A stretch of 64,000 bases of DNA from NCBI GenBank assembly GCA_964057225.1, contig OZ059900.1, forward strand, positions 8,132,501 through 8,196,500, in the 5' to 3' direction. The DNA comes from Auanema rhodensis (Eukaryota > Nematoda > Chromadorea > Rhabditida > Rhabditidae). This document shows positions 1-12,600 of this stretch, in pieces. A program made the translations under genes and the position numbers. Numbering within the stretch: the stretch's first letter is position 1; every line of letters begins with the position of its first letter. The notes beneath the pieces are model-generated. The model was given only the letters and a program-made list of their open reading frames with translations, did no database searches and was not told the origin of the DNA.

Positions 1-40
1 GTATTTTGCACGAATATCAAAACTGATTGAAATATGGGCC

Positions 41-107
41 TTTTTATGCTCAAAACGCCATATATTCAACGATTTTGGGTACAAAACATGTGAAAACTGT
101 ATGTTTT
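41..107. other. Helically phased A/T tracts (predicted curved DNA), repeated in every monomer
   Basis: In unit 1 the tracts are T5 at 41-45, A4 at 52-55, an AT-rich TATATT at about 61-66, T4 at 73-76, A4 at 83-86, A4 at 93-96 and T4 at 104-107. Their centres are near 43, 53.5, 64, 74.5, 84.5, 94.5 and 105.5, so successive steps are 10 to 11 bp, one helical turn. Runs of four or more A or T in phase with the helix are known to add up to intrinsic curvature. The pattern recurs in nearly all units because this stretch is strongly conserved. A role in nucleosome positioning or protein binding is inference. Confidence 0.75.
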
Positions 108-128
108 GATCAGACCCTTTGAGATATG
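55..128. other. Conserved core of the monomer
   Basis: Across the copies this stretch is almost free of recurrent variants. The exceptions I found are mostly private to one unit or to one duplicated block: at 425, 2866, 3209, 5314, 8083, 8445, 36949, 48134, 57873 and 63448, plus a CTGCATG variant at four units (near 6017, 14021, 25156 and 27592). By contrast, each flanking variable site carries two or more common alleles. Low diversity in part of a satellite is often read as a protein-binding or nucleosome constraint, but it can also reflect homogenisation by chance. The assessment was made by eye. Confidence 0.6.
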
Positions 129-166
129 GATTTGGAATTGAGGATTCATAAACTTTGACTATTTTT

Positions 167-178
167 ACATATATATGT
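167..178. other. 12-bp perfect palindrome ACATATATATGT, once per monomer
   Basis: ACATATATATGT equals its own reverse complement. It sits at phases 167-178 and is intact in nearly every unit. Exceptions are the unit at 30973, where a 2-bp deletion removes its right end, and the unit near 46106, which reads ACATAAATATGT. It could extrude as a short cruciform or act as a dyad protein site. It also resembles a TATA-like element, but nothing around it supports a promoter. Confidence 0.8.
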
Positions 179-195
179 TCAATTTTAACCACTTT

Positions 196-209
196 GGTCA
201 AAAAGGACC
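196..209. other. Short inverted repeat GGTC-6-GACC, once per monomer
   Basis: GGTC at 196-199 and GACC at 206-209 flank a 6-base loop. The flanking TTT (193-195) and AAA (211-213) could extend the stem across one unpaired G at 210. Both arms are kept in almost all units. One exception is the CTCTGGTC variant in units near 42647 and 43691, which changes the base beside the left arm and leaves the four-base arm intact. Function unknown. Confidence 0.65.
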
Positions 210-314
210 GAAAATATCAAGAATTATTGGTTTTTTGGGGTTTGAAGGGCATTTTGGCAAAATCAGTCAAACTTTTGATCTTAAGCATTTTTTTTTCTTC
301 TAAAACGACTAAAT

Positions 315-325
315 GTATGAAATAC
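315..325. other. Short inverted repeat GTAT-3-ATAC, once per monomer
   Basis: GTAT at 315-318 and ATAC at 322-325 flank GAA, giving a 4-bp stem with a 3-base loop. It is interrupted in units with TATGGAATAC (loop change, for example 51121 and 53211) or ATGCTG (right arm changed, for example near 35122 and 37558). It is weak on its own and is listed because dyad symmetry recurs in three places per monomer. Confidence 0.5.
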
Positions 326-1044
326 TGTCATAGATTGTTCATATAGGTGTATTTTGCACGAATATCAAAACTGATTGAAATATGGGCCTTTTTATGCTCC
401 AAACGCCATATATTCAACGATTTTGAGTACAAAACATGTGAAAACTGTATGTTTTGATCAGACCCTTTGAGATATGGATTTGAAATTCAGGATTCATAAA
501 CTTTGACTATTATTACATATATATGTCCAATTTTAACCACTTTGGTCAAAAAGGACCGAAAATATCAAGAATTATTGGTTTTTTGGAGTTTGAAGGGCAT
601 TTTGGCTAAATCAGTCAAACTTTTGATCTTAAGCATATTTTTTTCTTCTAAAACGACTAAATGTATGAAATACTGTCATAGAATGTTCATATAGGTGTAT
701 TTTGCACGAATATCAAAACTGATTGAAATATGGGCCTTTTTATGCTCAAAACGCCATATATTCAACGATTTTGGGTACAAAACATGTGAAAACTGTATGT
801 TTTGATCAGACCCTTTGAGATATGGATTTGAAATTCAGGATTCATAAACTTTGACTATTTTTACATATATATGTCCAATTTTAACCACTTTGGTCAAAAA
901 GGACCGAAAATATCAAGAATTATTGGTTTTTTGGGGTTTGAAGGGCATTTTGGCAAAATCAGTCAAACTTTTGATCTTAAGCATATTTTTTTCTTCTAAA
1001 ACGACTAAATGTATGAAATACTGTCATAGAATGTTCATATAGGT

Positions 1045-1394
1045 GTATTTTGCACGAATATCAAAACTGATTGAAATATGGGCCTTTTTATGCTCAAAAC
1101 GCCATATATTCAACGATTTTGGGTACAAAACATGTGAAAACTGTATGTTTTGATCAGACCCTTTGAGATATGGATTTGAAATTCAGGACTCATAAACTTT
1201 GACTATTTTTACATATATATGTTCAATTGTAACCACTTTGGTCAAAAAGGACCGAAAATATCAAGAATTATTGGTTTTTTGGGGATTAAAGGGCATTTTG
1301 GCAAAATCAGTCAAACTTTTGATCTTAAGCATATTTTTTTCTTCTAAAACGAATAAAAATGTATGAAATACTGTCATAGAATGTTCATATAGGT
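1045..1394 (+). repeat. 350-bp length-variant monomer (+2)
   Basis: This unit reads GAATAAAAATGT near 1351-1362 where the standard is GACTAAATGT. That is a C-to-A change with two extra A residues. It is the only lengthened unit in the window and shifts the phase of everything downstream by +2. Confidence 0.9.
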
Positions 1395-1638
1395 GTATTT
1401 TGCACGAATATCAAAACTGATTGAAATATGGGCCTTTTTATGTTCAAAACGCCATATATTCAACGATTTTGGGTACAAAACATGTGAAAACTGTATGTTT
1501 TGATCAGACCCTTTGAGATATGGATTTGAAATTCAGGATTCCTAAACTTTGACTATTTTTACATATATATGTCCAATTTTAACCACTTTGGTCAAAAAGG
1601 ACCGAAAATATCAAGAATTATTGGTTTTTTGGGGATTA

Positions 1639-4600
1639 AAGGGCATTTTGGCAAAATCAGTCAAACTTTTGATCTTAAGCATATTTTTTTCTTCTAAAAC
1701 GACTAAATGTATGAAATACTGTCAAAGAATGTTCATATAGGTGTATTTTGCACGAATATCAAAACTGATTGAAATATGGGCCTTTTTATGCTTAAAACGC
1801 CATATATTCAACGATTTTGGGTACAAAACATGTGAAAACTGTATGTTTTGATCAGACCCTTTGAGATATGGATTTAAAATTCAGGATTCATAAAATTCGA
1901 CTATTTTTACATATATATGTCCAATTTTAACCACTTTGGTCAAAAAGGATCGAAAATATCAAGAATTATTGGTTTTTTGGGGTTTGAAGGGCATTTTGGC
2001 AAAATCAGTCAAACTTTTGATCTTAAGCATATTTTTTTCTTCTAAAACGACTAAATGTATGAAATACTGTCATAGAATGTTCATATAGGTGTATTTTGCA
2101 CGAATATCAAAACTGATTGAAATATGGGCCTTTTTATGCTCAAAACGCCATATATTCAACGATTTTGGGTACAAAACATGTGAAAACTGTATGTTTTGAT
2201 CAGACCCTTTGAGATATGGATTTGGAATTCATGATTCATAAACTTTGACTATTTTTACATATATATGTTCAATTTTAACCACTTTGGTCAAAAAGGACCG
2301 AAAATATCAAGAATTATTGGTTTTTTGGGGTTTGAAGGGCATTTTGGCTAAATCAGTCAAACTTTTGATCTTAAGCATATTTTTTTCTTCTAAAACGACT
2401 AAATGTATGAAATACTGTCATAGAATGTTCATATAGGTGTATTTTGCACGAATATCAAAACTGATTGAAATATGGGCCTTTTTATGCTCAAAACGCCATA
2501 TATTCAACGATTTTGGGTACAAAACATGTGAAAACTGTATGTTTTGATCAGACCCTTTGAGATATGGATTTGAAATTCAGGATTCATAAACTTTGACTAT
2601 TTTTACATATATATGTCCAATTTTAACCACTTTGGTCAAAAAGGACCGAAAATATCAAGAATTATTGGTTTTTTGGGGTTTGAAGGGCATTTTGGCTGAA
2701 TCAGTCAAACTTTTGATCTTAAGCATATTTTTTTCTTCTAAAACGACTAAATGTATGAAATACTGTCATAGAATGTTGATATAGGTGTATTTTGCACGAA
2801 TATCAAAACTGATTGAAATATGGGCCTTTTTATGCTCAAAACGCCATATATTCAACGATTTTGGGTTCAAAACATGTGAAAACTGTATGTTTTGATCAGA
2901 CCCTTTGAGATATGGATTTGAAATTCAGGATCCATAAACTTTGACTATTTTTACATATATATGTTCAATTTTAACCACTATGGTCAAAAAGGACCGAAAA
3001 TATCAAGAATTATTGGTTTTTTGGGGTTTGAAGGGCATTTTGGCAAAATCAGTCAAACTTTTGATCTTAAGCATATTTTTTTCTTCTAAAACGACTAAAT
3101 GTATGAAATACTGTCATAGAATGTTCATATAGGTGTATTTTGCACGAATATCAAAACTGATTGAAATATGGGCCTTTTTATGCTCAAAACGCCATATATT
3201 CAACGATTATGGGTACAAAACATGTGAAAACTGTATGTTTTGATCAGACCCTTTGAGATATGGATTTGAAATTCAGGATTCATAAACTTCGACTATTTCT
3301 ACATATATATGTCCAATTTTAACCACTTTGGTCAAAAAGGACCGAAAATATCAAGAATTATTGGTTTTTTGGGGTTTGAAGGGCATTTTGGCAAAATCAG
3401 TCAAACTTTTGATCTTAAGCATATTTTTTTCTTCTAAAACGACTAAATGTATGAAATACTGTCATAGAATGTTGATATAGGTGTATTTTGCACGAATATC
3501 AAAACTGATTGAAATATGGGCCTTTTTATGCTCAAAACGCCATATATTCAACGATTTTGGGTACAAAACATGTGAAAACTGTATGTTTTGATCAGACCCT
3601 TTGAGATATGGATTTGGAATTGAGGATTCATAAACTTTGACTATTTTTACATATATATGTTCAATTTTAACCACTTTGGTCAAAAAGGACCGAAAATATC
3701 AAGAATTATTGGTTTTTTGGGGTTTGAAGGGCATTTTGGCAAAATCAGTCAAACTTTTGATCTTAAGCATATTTTTTTCTTCTAAAACGACTAAATGTAT
3801 GAAATACTGTCATAGAATGTTCATATAGGTGTATTTTGCACGAATATCAAAACTGATTGAAATATGGGCCTTTTTATGCTCAAAACGCCATATATTCAAC
3901 GATTTTGGGTACAAAACATGTGAAAACTGTATGTTTTGATCAGACCCTTTGAGATATGGATTTGAAATTCAGGATTCATAAACTTCGACTATTTCTACAT
4001 ATATATGTCCAATTTTAACCACTTTGGTCAAAAAGGACCGAAAATATCAAGAATTATTGGTTTTTTGGGGTTTGAAGGGCATTTTGGCAAAATCAGTCAA
4101 ACTTTTGATCTTAAGCATATTTTTTTCTTCTAAAACGACTAAATGTATGAAATACTGTCAAAGAATGTTCATATAGGTGTATTTTGCACGAATATCAAAA
4201 CTGATTGAAATATGGGCCTTTTTATGCTCAAAACGCCATATATTCAACGATTTTGGGTACAAAACATGTGAAAACTGTATGTTTTGATCAGACCCTTTGT
4301 GATATGGATTTGAAATTCAGGATTCATAAACTTTGACTATTTTTACATATATATGTTCAATTGTAACCACTTTGGTCAAAAAGGACCGAAAATATCAAGA
4401 ATTATTGGTTTTTTGGGGTTTGAAGGGCATTTTGGCTAAATCAGTCAAACTTTTGATCTTAAGCATATTTTTTTCTTCTAAAACGACTAAATGTATGAAA
4501 TACTGTCATAGAATGTTGATATAGGTGTATTTTGCACGAATATCAAAACTGATTGAAATATGGGCCTTTTTATGCTCAAAACGCCATATATTCAACGATT

Positions 4601-7600
4601 TTGGGTACAAAACATGTGAAAACTGTATGTTTTGATCAGACCCTTTGAGATATGGATTTGGAATTCAGGATTCATAAACTTTGACTATTTTTACATATAT
4701 ATGTTCATTTTTAACCACTTTGGTCAAAAAGGACCGAAAATATCAAGAATTATTGGTTTTTTGGGGTTTGAAGGGCATTTTGGCAAAATCAGTCAAACTT
4801 TTGATCTTAAGCATATTTTTTTCTTCTAAAACGACTAAATGTATGAAATACTGTCATAGATTGTTCATACAGGTGTATTTTGCACGAATATCAAAACTGA
4901 TTGAAATATGGGCCTTTTTATGCTCCAAACGCCATATATTCAACGATTTTGGGTACAAAACATGTGAAAACTGTATGTTTTGATCAGACCCTTTGAGATA
5001 TGGATTTGAAATTCAGGAATCATAAACTTTGACTATTATTACATATATATGTCCAATTTTAACCACTTTGGTCAAAAAGGACCGAAAATATCAAGAATTA
5101 TTGGTTTTTTGGGGTTTGAAGGGCATTTTGGCTAAATCAGTCAAACTTTTGATCTTAAGCATATTTTTTTCTTCTAAAACGACTAAATGTATGAAATACT
5201 GTCATAGAATGTTCATATAGGTGTATTTTGCACGAATATCAAAACTGATTGAAATATGGGCCTTTTTATGCTCAAAACGCCATATATTCAACGATTTTGG
5301 GTACAAAACATGTGGAAACTGTATGTTTTGATCAGACCCTTTGAGATATGGATTTGAAATTCAGGATTCATAAACTTTGACTATTTTTACATATATATGT
5401 CCAATTTTAACCACTTTGGTCAAAAAGGACCGAAAATATCAAGAATTATTGGTTTTTTGGGGTTTGAAGGACATTTTGGCTAAATCAGTCAAACTTTTGA
5501 TCTTAAGCATATTTTTTTCTTCTAAAACGACTAAACGTATGAAATACTGTCATAGAATGTTCATATAGGTGTATTTTGCACGAATATCAAAACTGATTGA
5601 AATATGGGCCTTTTTATGTTCAAAACGCCATATATTCAACGATTTTGGGTACAAAACATGTGAAAACTGTATGTTTTGATCAGACCCTTTGAGATATGGA
5701 TTTGAAATTCAGGATTCATAAACTTTGACTATTTTTACATATATATGTCCAATTTTAACCACTTTGGTCAAAAAGGACCGAAAATATCAAGAATTATTGG
5801 TTTTTTGGGGTTTGAAGGGCATTTTGGCTAAATCAGTCAAACTTTTGATCTTAAGCATATTTTTTTCTTCTAAAACGACTAAATGTATGAAATACTGTCA
5901 TAGAATGTTCATATAGGTGTATTTTGCACGAATATCAAAACTGATTGAAATATGGGCCTTTTTATGTTCAAAACGCCATATATTCAACGATTTTGGGTAC
6001 AAAACATGTGAAAACTGCATGTTTTGATCAGACCCTTTGAGATATGGATTTGAAATTCAGGATTCATAAACTTTGACTATTTTCACATATATATGTCCAA
6101 TTTTAACCACTTTGGTCAAAAAGGACCGAAAATATCAAGAATTATTGGTTTTTTGGGGTTTGAAGGGCATTTTGACAAAATCAGTCAAACTTTTGATCTT
6201 AAGCATATTTTTTTCTTCTAAAACGACTAAATGTATGAAATACTGTCATAGAATGTTCATATAGGTGTATTTTGCACGAATATCAAAACTGATTGAAATA
6301 TGGGCCTTTTTATGCTCAAAACGCCATATATTCAACGATTTTGGGTACAAAACATGTGAAAACTGTATGTTTTGATCAGACCCTTTGAGATATGGATTTG
6401 AAATTCAGGATTTATAAACTTCGACTATTTCTACATATATATGTCCAATTTTAACCACTTTGGTCAAAAAGGACCGAAAATATCAAGAATTATTGGTTTT
6501 TTGGGGTTTGAAGGGCATTTTGGCAAAATCAGTCAAACTTTTGATCTTAAGCATATTTTTTTCTTCTAAAACGACTAAATGTATGAAATACTGTCAAAGA
6601 ATGTTCATATAGGTGTATTTTGCACGAATATCAAAACTGATTGAAATATGGGCCTTTTTATGCTTAAAACGCCATATATTCAACGATTTTGGGTACAAAA
6701 CATGTGAAAACTGTATGTTTTGATCAGACCCTTTGAGATATGGATTTAAAATTCAGGATTCATAAAATTCGACTATTTTTACATATATATGTTCAATTTT
6801 AACCACTTTGGTCAAAAAGGACCGAAAATATCAAGAATTATTGGTTTTTTGGGGTTTGAAGGGCATTTTGGCAAAATCAGTCAAACTTTTGATCTTAAGC
6901 ATATTTTTTTCTTCTAAAACGACTAAATGTATGAAATACTGTCATAGAATGTTCATATAGGTGTATTTTGCACGAATATCAAAACTGATTGAAATATGGG
7001 CCTTTTTATGCCCAAAACGCCATATATTCAACGATTTTGGGTACAAAACATGTGAAAACTGTATGTTTTGATCAGACCCTTTGAGATATGGATTTGAAAT
7101 TCAGGATTCATAAACTTTGACTATTTTTACATATATATGTTCAATTTTAACCACTTTGGTCAAGAAGGACCGAAAATATCAAGAATTATTGGTTTTTTGG
7201 GGTTTGAAGGGCATTTTGGCAAAATCAGTCAAACTTTTGATCTTAAGCATATTTTTTTCTTCTAAAACGACTAAATGTATGAAATACAGTCATAGAATGT
7301 TCATATAGGTGTATTTTGCACGAATATCAAAACTGATTGAAATATGGGCCTTTTTATGTTCAAAACGCCATATATTCAACGATTTTGGGTACAAAACATG
7401 TGAAAACTGTATGTTTTGATCAGACCCTTTGAGATATGGATTTGAAATTCAGGATTCATAAACTTCGACTATTTCTACATATATATGTCCAATTTTAACC
7501 ACTTTGGTCAAAAAGGACCGAAAATATCAAGAATTATTGGTTTTTTGGGGTTTGAAGGGCATTTTGGCAAAATCAGTCAAACTTTTGATCTTAAGCATAT

Positions 7601-9532
7601 TTTTTTCTTCTAAAACGACTAAATGTATGAAATACTGTCAAAGAATGTTCATATAGGTGTATTTTGCACGAATATCAAAACTGATTGAAATATGGGCCTT
7701 TTTATGCTCAAAACGCCATATATTCAACGATTTTGGGTACAAAACATGTGAAAACTGTATGTTTTGATCAGACCCTTTGAGATATGGATTTGAAATTCTG
7801 GATTCATAAACTTTGACTATTTTTACATATATATGTTCAATTGTAACCACTTTGGTCAAAAAGGACCGAAAATATCAAGAATTATTGGTTTTTTGGGGTT
7901 TGAAGGGCATTTTGGCTAAATCAGTCAAACTTTTGATCTTAAGCATATTTTTTTCTTCTAAAACGACTAAATGTATGAAATACTGTCATAGAATGTTGAT
8001 ATAGGTGTATTTTGCACGAATATCAAAACTGATTGAAATATGGGCCTTTTTATGCTCAAAACGCCATATATTCAACGATTTTAGGTACAAAACATGTGAA
8101 AACTGTATGTTTTGATCAGACCCTTTGAGATGTGGATTTGGAATTCAGGATTCATGAACTTTGACTATTTTTACATATATATGTTCAATTTTAACCACTT
8201 TGGTCAAAAAGGACCGAAAATATCAAGAATTATTGGTTTTTTGGGGTTTGAAGGGCATTTTGGCAAAATCAGTCAAACTTTTGATCTTAAGCATATTTTT
8301 TTCTTCTAAAACGACTAAATGTATGAAATACTGTCATAGATTGTTCATATAGGTGTATTTTGCACGAATATCAAAACTGATTGAAATATGGGCCTTTTTA
8401 TGCTCCAAACGCCATATATTCAACGATTTTGGGTACAAAACATGAGAAAACTGTATGTTTTGATCAGACCCTTTGAGATATGGATTTGAAATTCAGGATT
8501 CATAAACTTTGACTATTTTTACATATATATGTCCAATTTTAACCACTTTGGTCAAAAAGGACCGAAAATATCAAGAATTATTGGTTTTTTGGGGTTTGAA
8601 GGACATTTTGGCTAAATCAGTCAAACTTTTGATCTTAAGCATATTTTTTTCTTCTAAAACGACTAAATGTATGAAATACTGTCATAGAATGTTCATATAG
8701 GTGTATTTTGCACGAATATCAAAACTGATTGAAATATGGGCCTTTTTATGTTCAAAACGCCATATATTCAACGATTTTGGGTACAAAACATGTGAAAACT
8801 GTATGTTTTGATCAGACCCTTTGAGATATGGATTTGAAATTCAGGATTCATAAACTTTGACTATTTTTACATATATATGTCCAATTTTAACCACTTTGGT
8901 CAAAAAGGACCGAAAATATCAAGAATTATAGGTTTTTTGGGGTTTGAAGGACATTTTGGCTAAATCAGTCAAACTTTTGATCTTAAGCATATTTTTTTCT
9001 TCTAAAACGACTAAATGTATGAAATACTGTCATAGAATGTTCATATAGGTGTATTTTGCACGAATATCAAAATTGATTGAAATATGGGCCTTTTTATGTT
9101 CAAAACGCCATATATTCAACGATTTTGGGTACAAAACATGTGAAAACTGTATGTTTTGATCAGACCCTTTGAGATATGGATTTGGAATTCAGGATTCATA
9201 AACTTTGACTATTTTTACATATATATGTCCAATTTTAACCACTTTGGTCAAAAAGGACCGAAAATATCAAGAATTATTGGTTTTTTGGGGATTGAAGGGC
9301 ATTTTGGCAAAATCAGTCAAACTTTTGATCTTAAGCATATTTTTTTCTTCTAAAACGACTAAATGTATGAAATACTGTCATAGAATGTTCATGTAGGTGT
9401 ATTTTGCACGAATATCAAAACTGATTGAAATATGGGCCTTTTTATGCTCAAAACGCCATATATTCAACGATTTTGGGTACAAAACATGTGAAAACTGTAT
9501 GTTTTGATCAGACCCTTTGAGATATGGATTTG
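1639..9532 (+). repeat. 23-mer segmental duplication, left copy (period 8004 bp)
   Basis: Bases 1639-9532 match 9643-17536 at a constant offset of 8004 bp, exactly 23 monomers. Private variants appear in both copies at the same offset: GATTATGGG at 3205, GGGTTCAAA at 2863, TTGTGATATGG at 4298, CATACAGG at 4867, AAACGTATG at 5532, TTTTAGG at 8080, CATGAGAAA at 8442 and AATTGATTG at 9071. I found one mismatch, A at 7288 against T at 15292. The left edge is set by differences at 1635 and 1638, the right edge by 9533 against 17537. The near identity implies a very recent duplication, or conceivably an assembly error. Confidence 0.9.
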
Positions 9533-9642
9533 GAATTGAGGATTCATAAACTTTGACTATTTTTACATATATATGTTCAATTTTAACCACTTTGGTCAAA
9601 AAGGACCGAAAATATCAAGAATTATTGGTTTTTTGGGGTTTG

Positions 9643-12600
9643 AAGGGCATTTTGGCAAAATCAGTCAAACTTTTGATCTTAAGCATATTTTTTTCTTCTA
9701 AAACGACTAAATGTATGAAATACTGTCAAAGAATGTTCATATAGGTGTATTTTGCACGAATATCAAAACTGATTGAAATATGGGCCTTTTTATGCTTAAA
9801 ACGCCATATATTCAACGATTTTGGGTACAAAACATGTGAAAACTGTATGTTTTGATCAGACCCTTTGAGATATGGATTTAAAATTCAGGATTCATAAAAT
9901 TCGACTATTTTTACATATATATGTCCAATTTTAACCACTTTGGTCAAAAAGGATCGAAAATATCAAGAATTATTGGTTTTTTGGGGTTTGAAGGGCATTT
10001 TGGCAAAATCAGTCAAACTTTTGATCTTAAGCATATTTTTTTCTTCTAAAACGACTAAATGTATGAAATACTGTCATAGAATGTTCATATAGGTGTATTT
10101 TGCACGAATATCAAAACTGATTGAAATATGGGCCTTTTTATGCTCAAAACGCCATATATTCAACGATTTTGGGTACAAAACATGTGAAAACTGTATGTTT
10201 TGATCAGACCCTTTGAGATATGGATTTGGAATTCATGATTCATAAACTTTGACTATTTTTACATATATATGTTCAATTTTAACCACTTTGGTCAAAAAGG
10301 ACCGAAAATATCAAGAATTATTGGTTTTTTGGGGTTTGAAGGGCATTTTGGCTAAATCAGTCAAACTTTTGATCTTAAGCATATTTTTTTCTTCTAAAAC
10401 GACTAAATGTATGAAATACTGTCATAGAATGTTCATATAGGTGTATTTTGCACGAATATCAAAACTGATTGAAATATGGGCCTTTTTATGCTCAAAACGC
10501 CATATATTCAACGATTTTGGGTACAAAACATGTGAAAACTGTATGTTTTGATCAGACCCTTTGAGATATGGATTTGAAATTCAGGATTCATAAACTTTGA
10601 CTATTTTTACATATATATGTCCAATTTTAACCACTTTGGTCAAAAAGGACCGAAAATATCAAGAATTATTGGTTTTTTGGGGTTTGAAGGGCATTTTGGC
10701 TGAATCAGTCAAACTTTTGATCTTAAGCATATTTTTTTCTTCTAAAACGACTAAATGTATGAAATACTGTCATAGAATGTTGATATAGGTGTATTTTGCA
10801 CGAATATCAAAACTGATTGAAATATGGGCCTTTTTATGCTCAAAACGCCATATATTCAACGATTTTGGGTTCAAAACATGTGAAAACTGTATGTTTTGAT
10901 CAGACCCTTTGAGATATGGATTTGAAATTCAGGATCCATAAACTTTGACTATTTTTACATATATATGTTCAATTTTAACCACTATGGTCAAAAAGGACCG
11001 AAAATATCAAGAATTATTGGTTTTTTGGGGTTTGAAGGGCATTTTGGCAAAATCAGTCAAACTTTTGATCTTAAGCATATTTTTTTCTTCTAAAACGACT
11101 AAATGTATGAAATACTGTCATAGAATGTTCATATAGGTGTATTTTGCACGAATATCAAAACTGATTGAAATATGGGCCTTTTTATGCTCAAAACGCCATA
11201 TATTCAACGATTATGGGTACAAAACATGTGAAAACTGTATGTTTTGATCAGACCCTTTGAGATATGGATTTGAAATTCAGGATTCATAAACTTCGACTAT
11301 TTCTACATATATATGTCCAATTTTAACCACTTTGGTCAAAAAGGACCGAAAATATCAAGAATTATTGGTTTTTTGGGGTTTGAAGGGCATTTTGGCAAAA
11401 TCAGTCAAACTTTTGATCTTAAGCATATTTTTTTCTTCTAAAACGACTAAATGTATGAAATACTGTCATAGAATGTTGATATAGGTGTATTTTGCACGAA
11501 TATCAAAACTGATTGAAATATGGGCCTTTTTATGCTCAAAACGCCATATATTCAACGATTTTGGGTACAAAACATGTGAAAACTGTATGTTTTGATCAGA
11601 CCCTTTGAGATATGGATTTGGAATTGAGGATTCATAAACTTTGACTATTTTTACATATATATGTTCAATTTTAACCACTTTGGTCAAAAAGGACCGAAAA
11701 TATCAAGAATTATTGGTTTTTTGGGGTTTGAAGGGCATTTTGGCAAAATCAGTCAAACTTTTGATCTTAAGCATATTTTTTTCTTCTAAAACGACTAAAT
11801 GTATGAAATACTGTCATAGAATGTTCATATAGGTGTATTTTGCACGAATATCAAAACTGATTGAAATATGGGCCTTTTTATGCTCAAAACGCCATATATT
11901 CAACGATTTTGGGTACAAAACATGTGAAAACTGTATGTTTTGATCAGACCCTTTGAGATATGGATTTGAAATTCAGGATTCATAAACTTCGACTATTTCT
12001 ACATATATATGTCCAATTTTAACCACTTTGGTCAAAAAGGACCGAAAATATCAAGAATTATTGGTTTTTTGGGGTTTGAAGGGCATTTTGGCAAAATCAG
12101 TCAAACTTTTGATCTTAAGCATATTTTTTTCTTCTAAAACGACTAAATGTATGAAATACTGTCAAAGAATGTTCATATAGGTGTATTTTGCACGAATATC
12201 AAAACTGATTGAAATATGGGCCTTTTTATGCTCAAAACGCCATATATTCAACGATTTTGGGTACAAAACATGTGAAAACTGTATGTTTTGATCAGACCCT
12301 TTGTGATATGGATTTGAAATTCAGGATTCATAAACTTTGACTATTTTTACATATATATGTTCAATTGTAACCACTTTGGTCAAAAAGGACCGAAAATATC
12401 AAGAATTATTGGTTTTTTGGGGTTTGAAGGGCATTTTGGCTAAATCAGTCAAACTTTTGATCTTAAGCATATTTTTTTCTTCTAAAACGACTAAATGTAT
12501 GAAATACTGTCATAGAATGTTGATATAGGTGTATTTTGCACGAATATCAAAACTGATTGAAATATGGGCCTTTTTATGCTCAAAACGCCATATATTCAAC

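Larger units (their letters stand above)
1..348 (+). repeat. Reference monomer (unit 1)
   Basis: This unit defines the phase used throughout. It departs from the majority in several places: GGAATTGAGG near phases 134-142, an A-to-T change that makes an uninterrupted T9 run at 288-296, and TAGATTGTTC instead of TAGAATGTTC near phases 331-340. The next unit carries CCAAACG at phases 51-57 and a TATTATTAC variant. The same order of variants recurs at 4527-5222, so units 1-3 are paralogous to the block 13 monomers downstream. No open frame here has coding character. Confidence 0.9.

Noticed and set aside
150-166. CENP-B box candidate around TTCGACTATTTCTAC
   Set aside because: TTCG is present in some units, but the required A and CGGG positions of the box are not. 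It does not match on either strand.
167-178. TATA box or promoter at ACATATATATGT
   Set aside because: It occurs in every monomer as part of a palindrome, with no associated gene or other promoter element. Satellite transcription is possible but cannot be read from this motif.
155-346. 63-residue open frame on the + strand, recurring in most monomers (for example 155-346, 503-694 and 851-1042)
   Set aside because: It begins at TTG, not ATG, and is lost whenever phase 156 is C (the TTCG units). It is simply the longest stop-free stretch of the repeat. Changes between copies fall without regard to codon position, there is no second gene-like feature, and repetition every 348 bp reflects the satellite. 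In a eukaryotic array I do not treat it as a gene.
3462-3683. 70-73-residue open frames on the - strand (for example 3462-3683, 7638-7859, 43130-43342)
   Set aside because: They are antisense readings of the same monomer, open only in units with particular variants. No conserved start context or neighbouring features exist.
4632-4829. 65-residue ORFs in a second + frame (for example 4632-4829, 8112-8309, 52303-52500)
   Set aside because: They overlap the 63-residue frame and depend on single variants such as GGAATTC or CAAATTC. Two overlapping frames open by chance in a stop-poor repeat do not indicate coding.
4681-4983. 100-residue open frame (also 12685-12987, and an 87-residue one at 32904-33167)
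   Set aside because: These are the same satellite frame with the stop lost by one substitution (CATACAGG or CATAAAGG for CATATAGG). They run into the next monomer and have no independent support.
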